DNA of 64,000 nucleotides from Agrobacterium tumefaciens (lineage in GTDB: Bacteria; Pseudomonadota; Alphaproteobacteria; Rhizobiales; Rhizobiaceae): positions 1,996,501 to 2,060,500 of the forward strand of contig NZ_CP039889.1 of NCBI RefSeq assembly GCF_005221325.1, given 5' to 3'. A model generated the notes under the pieces. It did not search any database, was not told the origin of the DNA, and saw only the letters and a program-made list of their open reading frames with translations. Made by a program: the position numbers and the translations under genes. Each line of letters opens with the position of its first letter. The stretch's first letter is position 1. Shown in pieces: positions 1 to 8,372 of the stretch.

Positions 1-854
1 GCTGCAATTCCCTCCGAAATATCGATAATTCGTCGATGCATGGCGTCTCTCACTTCAGGCTCAAACCAGCGGGCCAAGCCTCGCAGTTCGCTCGACCCGA
101 CAAACGTTCCTCCGGGCTTCCCGCCTTGAAACGATCCGAAGGAGATGACGCCGCTTTTGAGTGGGTGGACGTTGCGCGCAATGACGGTTTGCAGCGCAAT
201 TAGGATGTTGGCAGCGGGAAGCAGCGCATCAACTCCAGCCTGAGGGCTGGCAGAATGGGCGCTCTTGCCATCGACCGTTATCTTGAAGCTCGCCACGGCA
301 GCCCCAAACGGGCCGGTGCGGGTGGCAAAACGACCAACGTCTAGGCCCGGTTCGTTGTGAAGGGCGAAAACGCTCTCGATCCCCCAGCGCGTCATCAAGC
401 CGTCGTCGCACATTGCCTTCGCGCCGGCCTGTCCTTCCTCCGCTGGCTGGAAGATCAGTACTGCGGTGCCATCGAAGTTGCGTGTTTCTGCGAGCGCCTT
501 TGCAGCACCGAGCAGCATCGCGGTGTGGCCGTCATGCCCGCAAGCATGCATGCGGCCCTCGGTAGTAGAGGCGTACGAAAGTCCCGTCGTTTCATGAATG
601 GGGAGCGCATCCATGTCGGCGCGTAGACCTACCACCCTGCCGGAAGAGTGATTCCGGCCGTGGATAACGCCAACAACGCCGCTCCTCCCAACCCCCTCTG
701 TAATCTGGTCGCAGCCAAAGGCGCGCAGCTTCTCGGCTACGAAGGATGCGGTGCGCGGAAGCTCGTAACCCAGTTCCGGATTGGCATGCAGATCACGACG
801 CCAAGCGATAACTTCATCGTACATAGACGGGGCCCCGCTAATATCGACTGTCAT
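1..854 (-). CDS. M20-family amidohydrolase (hippurate hydrolase-like), 3' end beyond window
   Basis: The reading frame is open for 284 codons from an ATG at 854 down to base 1, so the C-terminus lies outside the window; complete family members are about 380-400 residues. Visible M20 motifs are RADMDALP (residues 78-85), the metal-binding HACGHDGH (103-110) and PAEEG with its catalytic glutamate pair (137-141), followed by the start of the lid domain. The family hydrolyses N-acyl amino acids, hippurate or IAA-amino-acid conjugates in the cytoplasm with a di-metal centre; the substrate cannot be told from sequence. It is followed upstream by an etfA scrap, so it probably sits at the edge of an inserted region. 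Confidence 0.9.
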   Translation of the reverse strand, partial: MTVDISGAPSMYDEVIAWRRDLHANPELGYELPRTASFVAEKLRAFGCDQITEGVGRSGVVGVIHGRNHSSGRVVGLRADMDALPIHETTGLSYASTTEGRMHACGHDGHTAMLLGAAKALAETRNFDGTAVLIFQPAEEGQAGAKAMCDDGLMTRWGIESVFALHNEPGLDVGRFATRTGPFGAAVASFKITVDGKSAHSASPQAGVDALLPAANILIALQTVIARNVHPLKSGVISFGSFQGGKPGGTFVGSSELRGLARWFEPEVRDAMHRRIIDISEGIA

Positions 855-927
855 TAAACCGCATGCTCTCGTCGAATGCAAAAGTCTTCAAACCCGCGAG
901 GCAAAGGTTTATGAATGTCGTGGCCCC

Positions 928-1062
928 GGAATGAAAGATTCGAAGGTCATCGCCGCCATCAACAAGGACGAGGAGGCACCGATCTTCCAGGTTGCCGACT
1001 ACGCCCTCGTGGCCGATCTCTTCGACGTGCTGCCGGAGTTCGAGAAACTGGCCGGGGCGTAA
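928..1062 (+). pseudogene. etfA: 3' remnant of etfA (electron transfer flavoprotein alpha subunit)
   Basis: From about base 931 the plus strand encodes [18 protein letters not shown], continues as [14 protein letters not shown] and ends with a TAA at 1060-1062. This is the FAD-binding C-terminal tail of EtfA. Only about 43 of roughly 310 residues remain. The upstream sequence in the same frame (781-927) has no EtfA similarity and overlaps the start of the divergent M20 gene. It is a non-functional stump, most simply the scar of a deletion, insertion or recombination that replaced the rest of the gene. The family assignment rests on remembered conservation of this tail and is strong; the mechanism is inference. 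Confidence 0.8.
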
Positions 1063-1142
1063 GCAGGGGCTGGGAGAGTACCCGTGCGGGCGGTAGGGCG
1101 TCACGCGCTCCGCACGTGTACTACTAATTTGCGACTAATCCC

Positions 1143-3809
1143 TTACTGAGCCATCCAGGACGTCCAGCGCTTGATTGCCGAGCCGTGACGCTCGCACGAC
1201 CCAGTAGACCAGTTCAGGCCGTAGAGATCGGCAATGATGGCACCGAGCTCGCTGGCTGGAAGGCCGGGATATTCTATTTCGGCCAGACTACTCTTAAAGG
1301 GCTCGATTTGCACGAGGGCCTGCCGCACAAGCATTGACGTCGGCATGTCGTCCTTCACATGGTCTGCGATGCTTATCTCGCCATTCTGCTGAACGATCAC
1401 TCCAAGGGTGCTCGCAGCGAAGACCGCGTTGCGAAGACCTCGGCTCTCCGCTTCCTTCTTGGTTTTGCAGACACCGCCCCTGACCTGATCAACGAGTTCG
1501 ATCACGCGCTCCGGCGGTGCGGCCGCCCGGAAAATATCGACTTCGCTGATGTTCGCCACTCGCTCGGCGGATTCCATGATGTCGAAAACGGGGTCGCCGA
1601 GGACGAAATGCATCCCGTTTTTCGACAGGAGACCGAAGTGCCAGCAATACGCTAGGATACGGCGATTGTACTGCTGCAACGTCTGCTCATCGATGGAAAG
1701 AAAGGCGTACTCCGGTGCGGACGCCGTGCAGATTTCCGCGAAGGTCGCCCCGCCCTGCGCGGCAATGAGCTCTCGGGCCTTTATGAAGATGCAGTTGCTC
1801 TGCAGGAATTCGATGATCTTGGCCGTCGCCGCCGCCGAGTTCTCGAAAGCTCTTTCGAAATATTGCTCCAAACGGTTCGACCTGACGATACCCATGTTGA
1901 CCAGATCGCGGACGGCGTTGTCGGTCGTCGTGAGACTGAGATTCAAGCTCGCAGCGAAGGGCTCGTAGTCGAGCCGGTCCGCTCCGAGCACAGTTTTGAG
2001 AATGCCCCTAATTCGACGGACCGAGATCGTCGGGATGTATGTATTCGGAAGCTGAGGCACCTCGTTATAGAGGATGTAGTCCCGGAAAATGTCCCAGTAG
2101 AGGTTTAGCTTGCCACCTGTATTGATGACGAGCCGCTGGTTCACAAGCGACGCGACGCTGTCAGCACCGTACTTGTCCGCCGTAGCTCCGTATTCGACGG
2201 GAGAGTTCTGGGCAATGAACCGGATAGCCCGGGTCTGGGCCTGCGACAGTTCCTGGAGGTCGTTGTTGAAGAGCGTCTCAAGGCTCGGGAGCGATCCTAA
2301 CGGTCCCGGATCACGGCCGGCCTTGGCATCTTCGATATAATGGCGCACCAACTTTTTTAGGAGCCACGGGTAGCCCGCGTAGTTTTCGACGATGAACTTC
2401 GAAATGTTGTATTTCAGGGTCTGCTTCGACTCGCGTTGTGCAAGTACGATAAAGCCATCCGCATCCTCGCGTGCGAACCTGTCGACCACGAAATCCTTTC
2501 GACGATCCGAAAGCGAGTGCCACAGGTGATATCCGGGATAATCGGAGCCGACGGTACCATCCGTTTTCCAGGAAAAGCCGATAGCGAAAGGCGCTCGCGC
2601 TTCATCCACCGCTAGCGCCAAGTCTCGCATACGACTGAATGCCGCGCTGAGCTCGGAGCGATGGATGATTTCCTCGAACTGATCGAAAATCAGGCAGACT
2701 ACCGCGTTCTGCGACTGGGCCTGCGCCAGAAGTTCATGCACTGCCGGATCGTTGAACGGGTTCGTCTCGATCTTCGGAGTGCCGCGGAACAGCGGTCCGG
2801 GCGATATATACTGCTCGGCGGCCTGCAAAGCCCGCAGCATTGCCAGATCGGCGTAGTACGAAGTCTTCGCAGCTCGGCAATCGACGGGGAGAATAAAAAT
2901 CTTATCCTTCCGTAGTTCGTCCGCAAGCTTCAGCGCGAGGCTGCTCTTTCCCCAACCAGACTGCCCCTTGATGCCGAAAAGCCTCGACAAGGTCTTACCT
3001 TCCCGGATGCGATCAAAGAAATCCCGTATCTCGTAAATCAGTCCCTCCCGACCCACGAAGTCTACAGGTCGCGATGGGCGATAATCGCTCCATTCTTCGC
3101 CGGGGATAACTTCGACGACGGGCTGTACGTCTTTGCTTGGAGGGCCTTCCACGTGCTTGTGGTCTAGCCAGCTCGCCTCGGGATACGGAAAATCCGTGTT
3201 GGCCAGTTCCGGCAAGTCTCTTGGTTTCATCGGAGACCCGTCACTAGCGCCCCAAGCCAGAAGACCCTTGAGTTCCCTGTTAGGTGTCCACATCGGGACG
3301 GCCCAAATCTCTCGTCCCTCCAACAAGCAAAGGAAAACCTCGGTAGCTCCGTTGCTACCCGGCAACGCGGGAAGTTGGAAACCCTTGGCATCGACTAGAA
3401 GTGTCACCAGTTCATGCGGCGGGAAGAATTTGAAAACGTTTTTCCCCGCTTTTGTGTTGAATCTGTCCAGTCTCGCCTGAGCTTCCTTCCCGATGTCGGA
3501 TATCGAAAAAATCCAGCCATGGTCGGCCTCTTCAAGACTGACATCACTGTGGAGCTTGTTAACCGCGTCGGTTTGGACAGTTTCCGTGCGCGCCTTGCAT
3601 TCGACAATCGCGCTGTCGCCAGAAAGCCGGTTAAGGCATTTGAGGTCTATTTCGCTACCCGCATCACGAACACGCTCTTTGACAACGTAGCTCTGATAGG
3701 TGAGGAAACGCCCGACAAGCGATTCAAGAAGACGGCCTTTGACTTCCCGGAAGTCGGAGCGGCTCTTGTCTAGCGGGATGGCTATTTTGAACTTCGAATC
3801 GTGGTTCAT
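1143..3809 (-). CDS. Mrr-like restriction endonuclease / STAND P-loop NTPase (candidate antiphage sensor)
   Basis: With the ATG at 3809 the protein is 888 residues; a TTG at 3905 in the same frame would add 32 residues, and neither start has a clear ribosome binding site. Residues about 20-120 look like a PD-(D/E)XK nuclease of the Mrr type: Glu29, Asp55 in GSEID, and Glu70-Cys-Lys72. After a linker comes FVGRE (about 251), then Walker A GQSGWGKSS (282-290) and Walker B CLIFDQFEE, typical of STAND/AAA-type signalling ATPases. The C-terminal third has winged-helix-like character and no repeats I recognise. An N-terminal nuclease joined to a STAND core matches the layout of Avs-type defence proteins, but this one is shorter than classical Avs and no partner gene is seen. 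Function is inferred. Confidence 0.75.
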   Translation of the reverse strand: MNHDSKFKIAIPLDKSRSDFREVKGRLLESLVGRFLTYQSYVVKERVRDAGSEIDLKCLNRLSGDSAIVECKARTETVQTDAVNKLHSDVSLEEADHGWIFSISDIGKEAQARLDRFNTKAGKNVFKFFPPHELVTLLVDAKGFQLPALPGSNGATEVFLCLLEGREIWAVPMWTPNRELKGLLAWGASDGSPMKPRDLPELANTDFPYPEASWLDHKHVEGPPSKDVQPVVEVIPGEEWSDYRPSRPVDFVGREGLIYEIRDFFDRIREGKTLSRLFGIKGQSGWGKSSLALKLADELRKDKIFILPVDCRAAKTSYYADLAMLRALQAAEQYISPGPLFRGTPKIETNPFNDPAVHELLAQAQSQNAVVCLIFDQFEEIIHRSELSAAFSRMRDLALAVDEARAPFAIGFSWKTDGTVGSDYPGYHLWHSLSDRRKDFVVDRFAREDADGFIVLAQRESKQTLKYNISKFIVENYAGYPWLLKKLVRHYIEDAKAGRDPGPLGSLPSLETLFNNDLQELSQAQTRAIRFIAQNSPVEYGATADKYGADSVASLVNQRLVINTGGKLNLYWDIFRDYILYNEVPQLPNTYIPTISVRRIRGILKTVLGADRLDYEPFAASLNLSLTTTDNAVRDLVNMGIVRSNRLEQYFERAFENSAAATAKIIEFLQSNCIFIKARELIAAQGGATFAEICTASAPEYAFLSIDEQTLQQYNRRILAYCWHFGLLSKNGMHFVLGDPVFDIMESAERVANISEVDIFRAAAPPERVIELVDQVRGGVCKTKKEAESRGLRNAVFAASTLGVIVQQNGEISIADHVKDDMPTSMLVRQALVQIEPFKSSLAEIEYPGLPASELGAIIADLYGLNWSTGSCERHGSAIKRWTSWMAQ

Positions 3810-4196
3810 GCTGCAGCCGGAGAGGAGCGAATCCAAATGACGGAGTCTTGAGTTACCACTTCCCAGCGAAAATAGACAGCTAACGTCTCGCTTTACTACT
3901 CTCAAAAGTAGCTATCCGAAAGTTTTGACAGAAATACTCGACGGACCGGGACGGGAAGACCATAACTGGTCCACCCGACCTCGTGACTATCTACCGATGC
4001 TGGTGGCGTCGGTCGCGGCATGAAGCTCTTCCTTGGAGACCCCATCTGCAAGTTCGACCACCGTAGGCCACCTTCAACAACATCCAGCACGCCCAGATTC
4101 GTGATTATCCGCTTTACGAAGGAGATTTCCGACAAGGCACAATGACCGCTGATGGCGCATTGCTGACAACCCGACATCCAAAGTGACCGCATTAAA
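3810..4196. other. Intergenic region, no supported gene
   Basis: Minus-strand open frames exist here, but none has a ribosome binding site, domain or plausible composition. I see no repeat, RNA gene or operator. The promoter of the nuclease/STAND gene should lie at its left end. Confidence 0.5.
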
Positions 4197-4583
4197 TCAC
4201 TTGAGCTTGATGAGCCCTGCCTTGGTCGGCCGAAATCCACAACTCTGATAGAATGAACTCAGATGCGGTTCGAAGTCGACATGCAACCAATTCGCGCCGC
4301 GCTCTCGCGCTACATTTGTGGCTTCTACCACCATGCGGGCAGCGATACCTTTTCGTCGCATCCGGGGGACAACGCAGGTGTCCAGGATGAAGGCGTGGAC
4401 ACCTCCGTCCCACGCCACATTCACGAAGCCGACAAGGCGATCATCTTGATAAGCCGCAATATGGGCAAGGCTGCGTGACAAGATGCCGGAGAAGTCTTTT
4501 GGCCCTTCGCTGCCCCAGGCTTCTAACCAAAGCATATTCAGCTCGTCCTGGCGCGGGAACGGATCAATCCGAAGCGTCACCAT
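4197..4583 (-). CDS. GNAT-family N-acetyltransferase
   Basis: This 128-residue protein has a compact GNAT fold. A central beta strand (HAFILDTCVV) is followed by the acetyl-CoA pyrophosphate loop RRKGIAARMV, and the C-terminal part contains FYQSCGFRPT, the usual last strand-loop of the fold. The ATG at 4583 is preceded by GGAG about nine bases upstream. GNAT enzymes transfer acetyl groups from acetyl-CoA to amines; nothing in the sequence or neighbours gives a substrate. It lies in the same orientation as the small exported protein and the second acetyltransferase upstream, but gaps of about 70-90 bp make an operon uncertain. Confidence 0.85.
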   Translation of the reverse strand: MVTLRIDPFPRQDELNMLWLEAWGSEGPKDFSGILSRSLAHIAAYQDDRLVGFVNVAWDGGVHAFILDTCVVPRMRRKGIAARMVVEATNVARERGANWLHVDFEPHLSSFYQSCGFRPTKAGLIKLK

Positions 4584-4669
4584 GTTGCCGCTCTCCAGTT
4601 ATTGTGCACGCGACGTTTTCGAAGATAGTCATGGGCAGGCAGATTTCTACACCGCCTCGACCAGGAAGA

Positions 4670-5011
4670 CTATGTCGTCGGAACTCGCTGCACCGAAGGG
4701 TTGCTCGTCCCAGCCCCATAGACCGCTTTGGGCCCCAGGCCGCCCCAGAGCAGCAGGTCCTCGATCCGAGATTTGGATAGGAAACGTAGCTCGCTGAAAG
4801 ATACCAGTTGTTTGTCAGGGAACACTACTGAAGGGACGCCTTGGTACGGCGGCAGGGTTTCATCCTTTTGTCTCGCAAGCTTCTCACGGAATGCGGCGGG
4901 TTTACCGGCGTCACTGGCTAATCGGACCTCGCCGACAGCAGATGGAAGGGCGATCGTTGTCGTAAAGACGGTAACGATGGCGAGCAGGGCCGCGAATGAC
5001 TTACAGATCAT
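4670..5011 (-). CDS. Small exported hypothetical protein
   Basis: The 113-residue protein starts at an ATG with a good GGAGGA site seven bases upstream. It opens with a signal peptide: a lysine near the start, a hydrophobic run and a likely cleavage after SAVGEVRLA or nearby. The mature part is short and hydrophilic, contains PYQGVPSVVFPDK and a Leu-Leu-Leu-Trp stretch, and resembles no family I know. It is probably periplasmic. The good start signal and signal peptide are the reason for calling it a real gene. Confidence 0.65.
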   Translation of the reverse strand: MICKSFAALLAIVTVFTTTIALPSAVGEVRLASDAGKPAAFREKLARQKDETLPPYQGVPSVVFPDKQLVSFSELRFLSKSRIEDLLLWGGLGPKAVYGAGTSNPSVQRVPTT

Positions 5012-5081
5012 GATGTTCTCCTCCGACGCAATGACAAGCTATCAGAGAAAACGAAATCGACAACGGACGCTACCGGTGGTT

Positions 5082-5657
5082 TTACGCAACGACGTCTGCC
5101 GGTCCTTTGCTGTCGCTGCGCTTCCAGATATATGACCACCCATCGATTTTTCGGCCGCTTGCTTTCATCGATAGGGCCTGTTCAATCAATTGACCTCGGA
5201 CAAGGCCAATCTTTTCCAAAACGCGGCAGCTTGCGTTGTGGTCTGCTGCGCACACTGTGCGGACTTCGGATAATGTTGATTGCTCGCGGACCCATTGCAT
5301 GACCGCCGAGCCAGCCTCGGCTGCGAAGCCATGTCCCCAGAAGGCAGGTCCCAATCCGTAATGTATCTCTGCCGTCTCGTCGTCCAGTATGAACATGAGG
5401 AAGATGCCGATCGGTCTGTTGGCACGCTGGTCGATAATGGTCCAGAAAAAACGGCTGGTCTTACCCCAGGTGGTTTCGCCCGATGCACTGATGAGTTTTT
5501 CGGTTGTCAATTGCGACGTATGAGGACCCCGTGGCAAAAATTCTGAGGCTTGGACGTTCCCCGTGTACTCGTCGAACAGTATCCTGGCATCTTCGGCACG
5601 TGCAGCCCGCAGCACGAGACGCGGAGTTAGAATTCTGATCGGCGGCGAATTCATCAT
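5082..5657 (-). CDS. GNAT-family acetyltransferase, RimJ/RimL type
   Basis: Starting at the tandem ATGs (5657 or 5654), which follow a GGAG about 11 bases upstream, the protein is 191 residues; an ATG at 5699 and a longer frame to 5801 are less likely because they add sequence unlike the family. The start fits the usual opening of RimJ/RimL-like acetyltransferases (IRILTPRLVLRAAR). The acetyl-CoA loop region reads GLGPAFWGHGFAAEA, and ASCRVLEKIGL is the typical C-terminal motif. Such proteins acetylate amino groups of proteins or small molecules. It lies 64 bp downstream of the broken kinase gene on the same strand. Confidence 0.87.
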   Translation of the reverse strand: MMNSPPIRILTPRLVLRAARAEDARILFDEYTGNVQASEFLPRGPHTSQLTTEKLISASGETTWGKTSRFFWTIIDQRANRPIGIFLMFILDDETAEIHYGLGPAFWGHGFAAEAGSAVMQWVREQSTLSEVRTVCAADHNASCRVLEKIGLVRGQLIEQALSMKASGRKIDGWSYIWKRSDSKGPADVVA

Positions 5658-5721
5658 AACTTCCGTCTCTCCAGTGATCGCGTTGTCGTATGTCGGCATG
5701 GCCTTCCTGCCCGGATGGAGG

Positions 5722-6303
5722 TCATGCACAAAACTGTTCAGCGTGTTGCCGATGTTGTTGGAATGATTGGATAGTGAGCGAACCGGTCTTGAGCGCGGCA
5801 ACCAAGTCAGAGCTGTTTATGATCTCCGAAACGCATTTCTCGACGGACATGTGGAACGTATCCACACGCAGATCAGGGGATCACGGCTCGAAGTTTAGTT
5901 CCTGTATCTGGGCCCACGTTGGGTTTGATCGACCTTCAATGGCAGGTGATCGCGTTTCGGCACGAGGGCGATGTGTTGTGACATCCGAACAAATAACTTC
6001 AACCTCAATGAAGCCACTGCCGGTGTCGGTCGCGACTTTTCTGAATGTGGCCCGGGTAAGATCGATAGGATTGACGGAGTCGGCGATGACGGTCCGGCCC
6101 AGACGCAAGTTGTCCTCGGCCACCCGATAAAGCGTAACATATCCCGCAGGTCCGACATCTTGTCGGTCTGCGAGTGGTGCTGACGAGCTGATGGCTTGTT
6201 CAATGGTATCAACCCGCAGGTAACACGCGCCGGTTCGAAGGGCCAAAGCCTGGGCAACAGTGCTCTTGCCCGAGCCGGGCAGCCCACCAAAAATAATCAG
6301 CAT
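5722..6303 (-). pseudogene. P-loop kinase (AAA_33 type) interrupted by an in-frame TGA
   Basis: The frame starts at 6303 with a Walker A, GGLPGSGKST (residues 6-15), and stops at a TGA at 5881-5883 after NFEP. The same frame then continues for 52 codons to another TGA at 5722-5724, reading SPDLRVDTFHMSVEKCVSEI. In relatives this segment follows a conserved Trp (EPW), so one TGG to TGA change explains the stop and the full product would be about 193 residues. Relatives phosphorylate small molecules such as nucleosides or antibiotics. The gene is probably dead, or yields a 140-residue product without the C-terminal lid. Confidence 0.8.
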
Positions 6304-6665
6304 TCACCCCTCCCGTTCGTTGAGCATACACCACCCGTGGCACGTCGATCACCGCTGTGGCACATCTCGCCACGACGGTATTCGGCACGGGGATGGACAT
6401 CTCTCTGTGGCAGTCGCGTTCAAATTCCATACTGTGAGGCAAGTTTGGGGATGTGAAAAGTGCGCAATTAGGTAGACACCACCCGACGGCATTGCGAATA
6501 ATGCTCTGAACAGATGCTTTCTCTCGAACCTCTTAAATCCATCCAACATGTTAAATAATTATTCATCGTATGGTCGTTGTCGGCATGGGGCCACAACCTT
6601 TTGCTGGATTAGTGAGTATTCAAAGCATATTGGGATTTTCAGCGTGACTTTCGATTAGAGGCTTC
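6304..6665. other. Intergenic region between divergent genes
   Basis: No convincing coding frame, repeat or RNA is visible. The right half is AT-rich and should hold the promoter of the exported protein at 6666. Confidence 0.5.
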
Positions 6666-7301
6666 GTGGTGCATATACGACTCGTGTTATTACTAACATT
6701 GCTTTTTCTACCTCTCCCCGCTTACGCGACGGAGGTGCAAAATGAAGTCGATCATTTTGTTATACATCTGAAACGCTTTTGTATTGACAGTGGTCTCTCG
6801 GCCAAAACCGCGCGGCAAGCGTGGGATGGCGCTGGAGCAACGAGTGCGTTCAACGGGCGCTTTATCGCTGACAATCGCGCCGAGCTTGATGCTGAATATG
6901 ATTCAATGTTGGCAATGCCGGGCGGCGCAGATCGTATTAAAGCGTTCGGACCAACCAGGGAGGAGTTTATCGAAAGACAGGTGAGACCTGACCGAATTTT
7001 CTACTACGGAACCAGCCTGTTTGACTCACCCGTCGGCAAACGTCATTACACGCTGTCGGCAGAGCAACCGCCGAGTAAGGACACTTTTGACTGGTGCGAT
7101 CTTCACGCGTCGTTTTCCTCTGTATCCGAAGCGCTCGTGCTTGTTGAGAAAGCTTTTTCACTCGAGGAGCGGCAATACAAACGTGGATCACGTATTGAGT
7201 GGCGGAGCGATTCTTATCCGAACTTGAAGTTTGGTGCTGTTGTTGACAAAGCAATTTCTGATGAAGCCGGTAATTTTATCATAGAAGTAAAACCCAAATA
7301 G
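6666..7301 (+). CDS. Exported hypothetical protein
   Basis: A 211-residue protein that begins with tandem GTG codons (6666 and 6669) and no strong ribosome binding site. Residues 1-22 are a clear signal peptide (hydrophobic LVLLLTLLFLPLPAYA, cleavage before TEV). The mature part has two cysteines (in FCIDSG and DWCDLH) that may form a disulfide, and no catalytic motif I know. It is most likely periplasmic. It stands alone in its orientation between a dead kinase gene and the IS element, with AT-richer codon use than genes in the right part of the window, which fits foreign origin. Confidence 0.65.
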   Translation: MVHIRLVLLLTLLFLPLPAYATEVQNEVDHFVIHLKRFCIDSGLSAKTARQAWDGAGATSAFNGRFIADNRAELDAEYDSMLAMPGGADRIKAFGPTREEFIERQVRPDRIFYYGTSLFDSPVGKRHYTLSAEQPPSKDTFDWCDLHASFSSVSEALVLVEKAFSLEERQYKRGSRIEWRSDSYPNLKFGAVVDKAISDEAGNFIIEVKPK

Positions 7302-7893
7302 GTTGCATACGCCTCGGCTCTGTGAAAACGGCATTACTGCACCGATGCGTAGTGCTGAGAAGAAGATGTGCGCACACGAATGTCGTGATGGGTTGCGATG
7401 TGGCGCTACTCCATGCGTTTGATAAAGACATTCCGGCTGGATGGGGTGCAGGTTCGATGCCCTTTTGCTAGCAAGGTTTCGGGGAGCCTTGCTGTCATAG
7501 CTCTTTCCGCCAACCGAAGTTCTGTCTGGTTATATGGCATACGCGACAAGGCGAACCCGGGTGGTCGCTGAAGGTCACGAACGTTTTCCAGACTAAGTGA
7601 AGCTTACGAAGCCTCTAGTTTTTTGGAGATCAGAGCAGTCTCAGTTTTGTCGCAGTACGGGATGTCGTCGCAATCCGACTGCTCGAAAAAGTTACTGAAT
7701 AGCGCGGCATGGATGCTCGATTGACGCATCATCTGAGGGTGAACAAAGGCGGCGAGAGCCGCCTTTTACGTTCTCAGCTTCAATAAAAGAATACGCTCTT
7801 CACTCCGAGGTTTGGAGTGTTCCAGACCGAACTTGCGGCCATATCAAGTCGATTGGGGCTGGCGCTCGTTCAAGAATCATCCGATCATACTCG
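7302..7893 (+). other. Long intergenic region upstream of the IS element
   Basis: About 590 bases without a supportable gene. The only clear element is a terminator-like hairpin at 7745-7767. A GGTTCGA string at about 7450 recalls a tRNA T-loop but has no matching arms. Confidence 0.5.
7745..7767 (+). terminator. Rho-independent terminator
   Basis: The stem AAAGGCGGC (7745-7753) and GCCGCCTTT (7758-7766) encloses a GAGA tetraloop and is followed by T. It lies 440 bases past the nearest plus-strand gene, so it may end an unseen or lost transcript. Confidence 0.7.
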
Positions 7894-7909
7894 TGTTATC
7901 GACACCTTG
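7894..7909 (+). repeat. 16-bp direct repeat, left flank of the IS element
   Basis: TGTTATCGACACCTTG occurs immediately before the left end of the IS and again, identically, immediately after its right end at 9228-9243. This is much longer than the 3-5 bp duplication usual for IS3-family elements. Confidence 0.85.
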
Positions 7910-7982
7910 TGAACTGCCCCCCATTTCGACCGGACAGTCGGCATAAGCAGAAAGGCTCAAGCACAGGCTTGAGGACAGGCTT

Positions 7983-8372
7983 ATGTCTAACGAGTATCGA
8001 CACGTTGAATTGCTGACGGGTGATGTTCGCCGCAGGCGGTGGACAACCGAGCAAAAGCTGACAATCATTGAGCAGAGTTTCGAACCCGGCGAGACGGTAT
8101 CTTCGACCGCTCGCCGTCATGGCGTCGCGCCCAATTTGCTTTATCGGTGGCGCAGGCTCTTGAGCGAGGGAGGTGCTGCAGCCGTGGATTCTGACGAGCC
8201 GGTTGTCGGGAATTCGGAAGTGAAGAAACTGGAGGATCGCGTCCGGGAGCTGGAGCGCATGCTCGGTCGCAAGACGATGGAGGTCGAAATCCTCCGCGAA
8301 GCCCTTTCCAAAGCGGACTCAAAAAAACGGATATCGCGGCCGATCTTGTTGCCGAAGGACGGTTCGCGATGA
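7983..8372 (+). CDS. IS3-family (IS2 group) transposase OrfA
   Basis: This 129-residue protein has an N-terminal helix-turn-helix (RRRWTTEQKLTIIEQSF, then GVAPNLLYRWRRL) that binds the IS ends, and a C-terminal heptad-like leucine-zipper region (VKKLEDRVRELERMLGRK). An A7 run at 8321-8327 is placed so that a -1 shift continues into the orfB frame as TDIAADLVAEGRFAMKAV. That is the usual way IS3 elements make the OrfAB transposase. Without a shift OrfA ends at the TGA at 8370-8372, which overlaps the orfB ATG. Confidence 0.92.
   Translation: MSNEYRHVELLTGDVRRRRWTTEQKLTIIEQSFEPGETVSSTARRHGVAPNLLYRWRRLLSEGGAAAVDSDEPVVGNSEVKKLEDRVRELERMLGRKTMEVEILREALSKADSKKRISRPILLPKDGSR

Noticed and set aside
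3902..4240. 112-codon minus-strand frame between the STAND and acetyltransferase genes
   Set aside because: Ser/Pro-rich translation without a start signal; overlaps the acetyltransferase end.
5881..5883. Recoding of TGA as Trp or selenocysteine in the kinase gene
   Set aside because: No other gene in the window shows in-frame TGA as Trp, and no SECIS-like hairpin was evident; a nonsense mutation is simpler.
7440..7470. tRNA-like T-arm (GGTTCGATGCC)
   Set aside because: No acceptor, D or anticodon arms can be folded around it.
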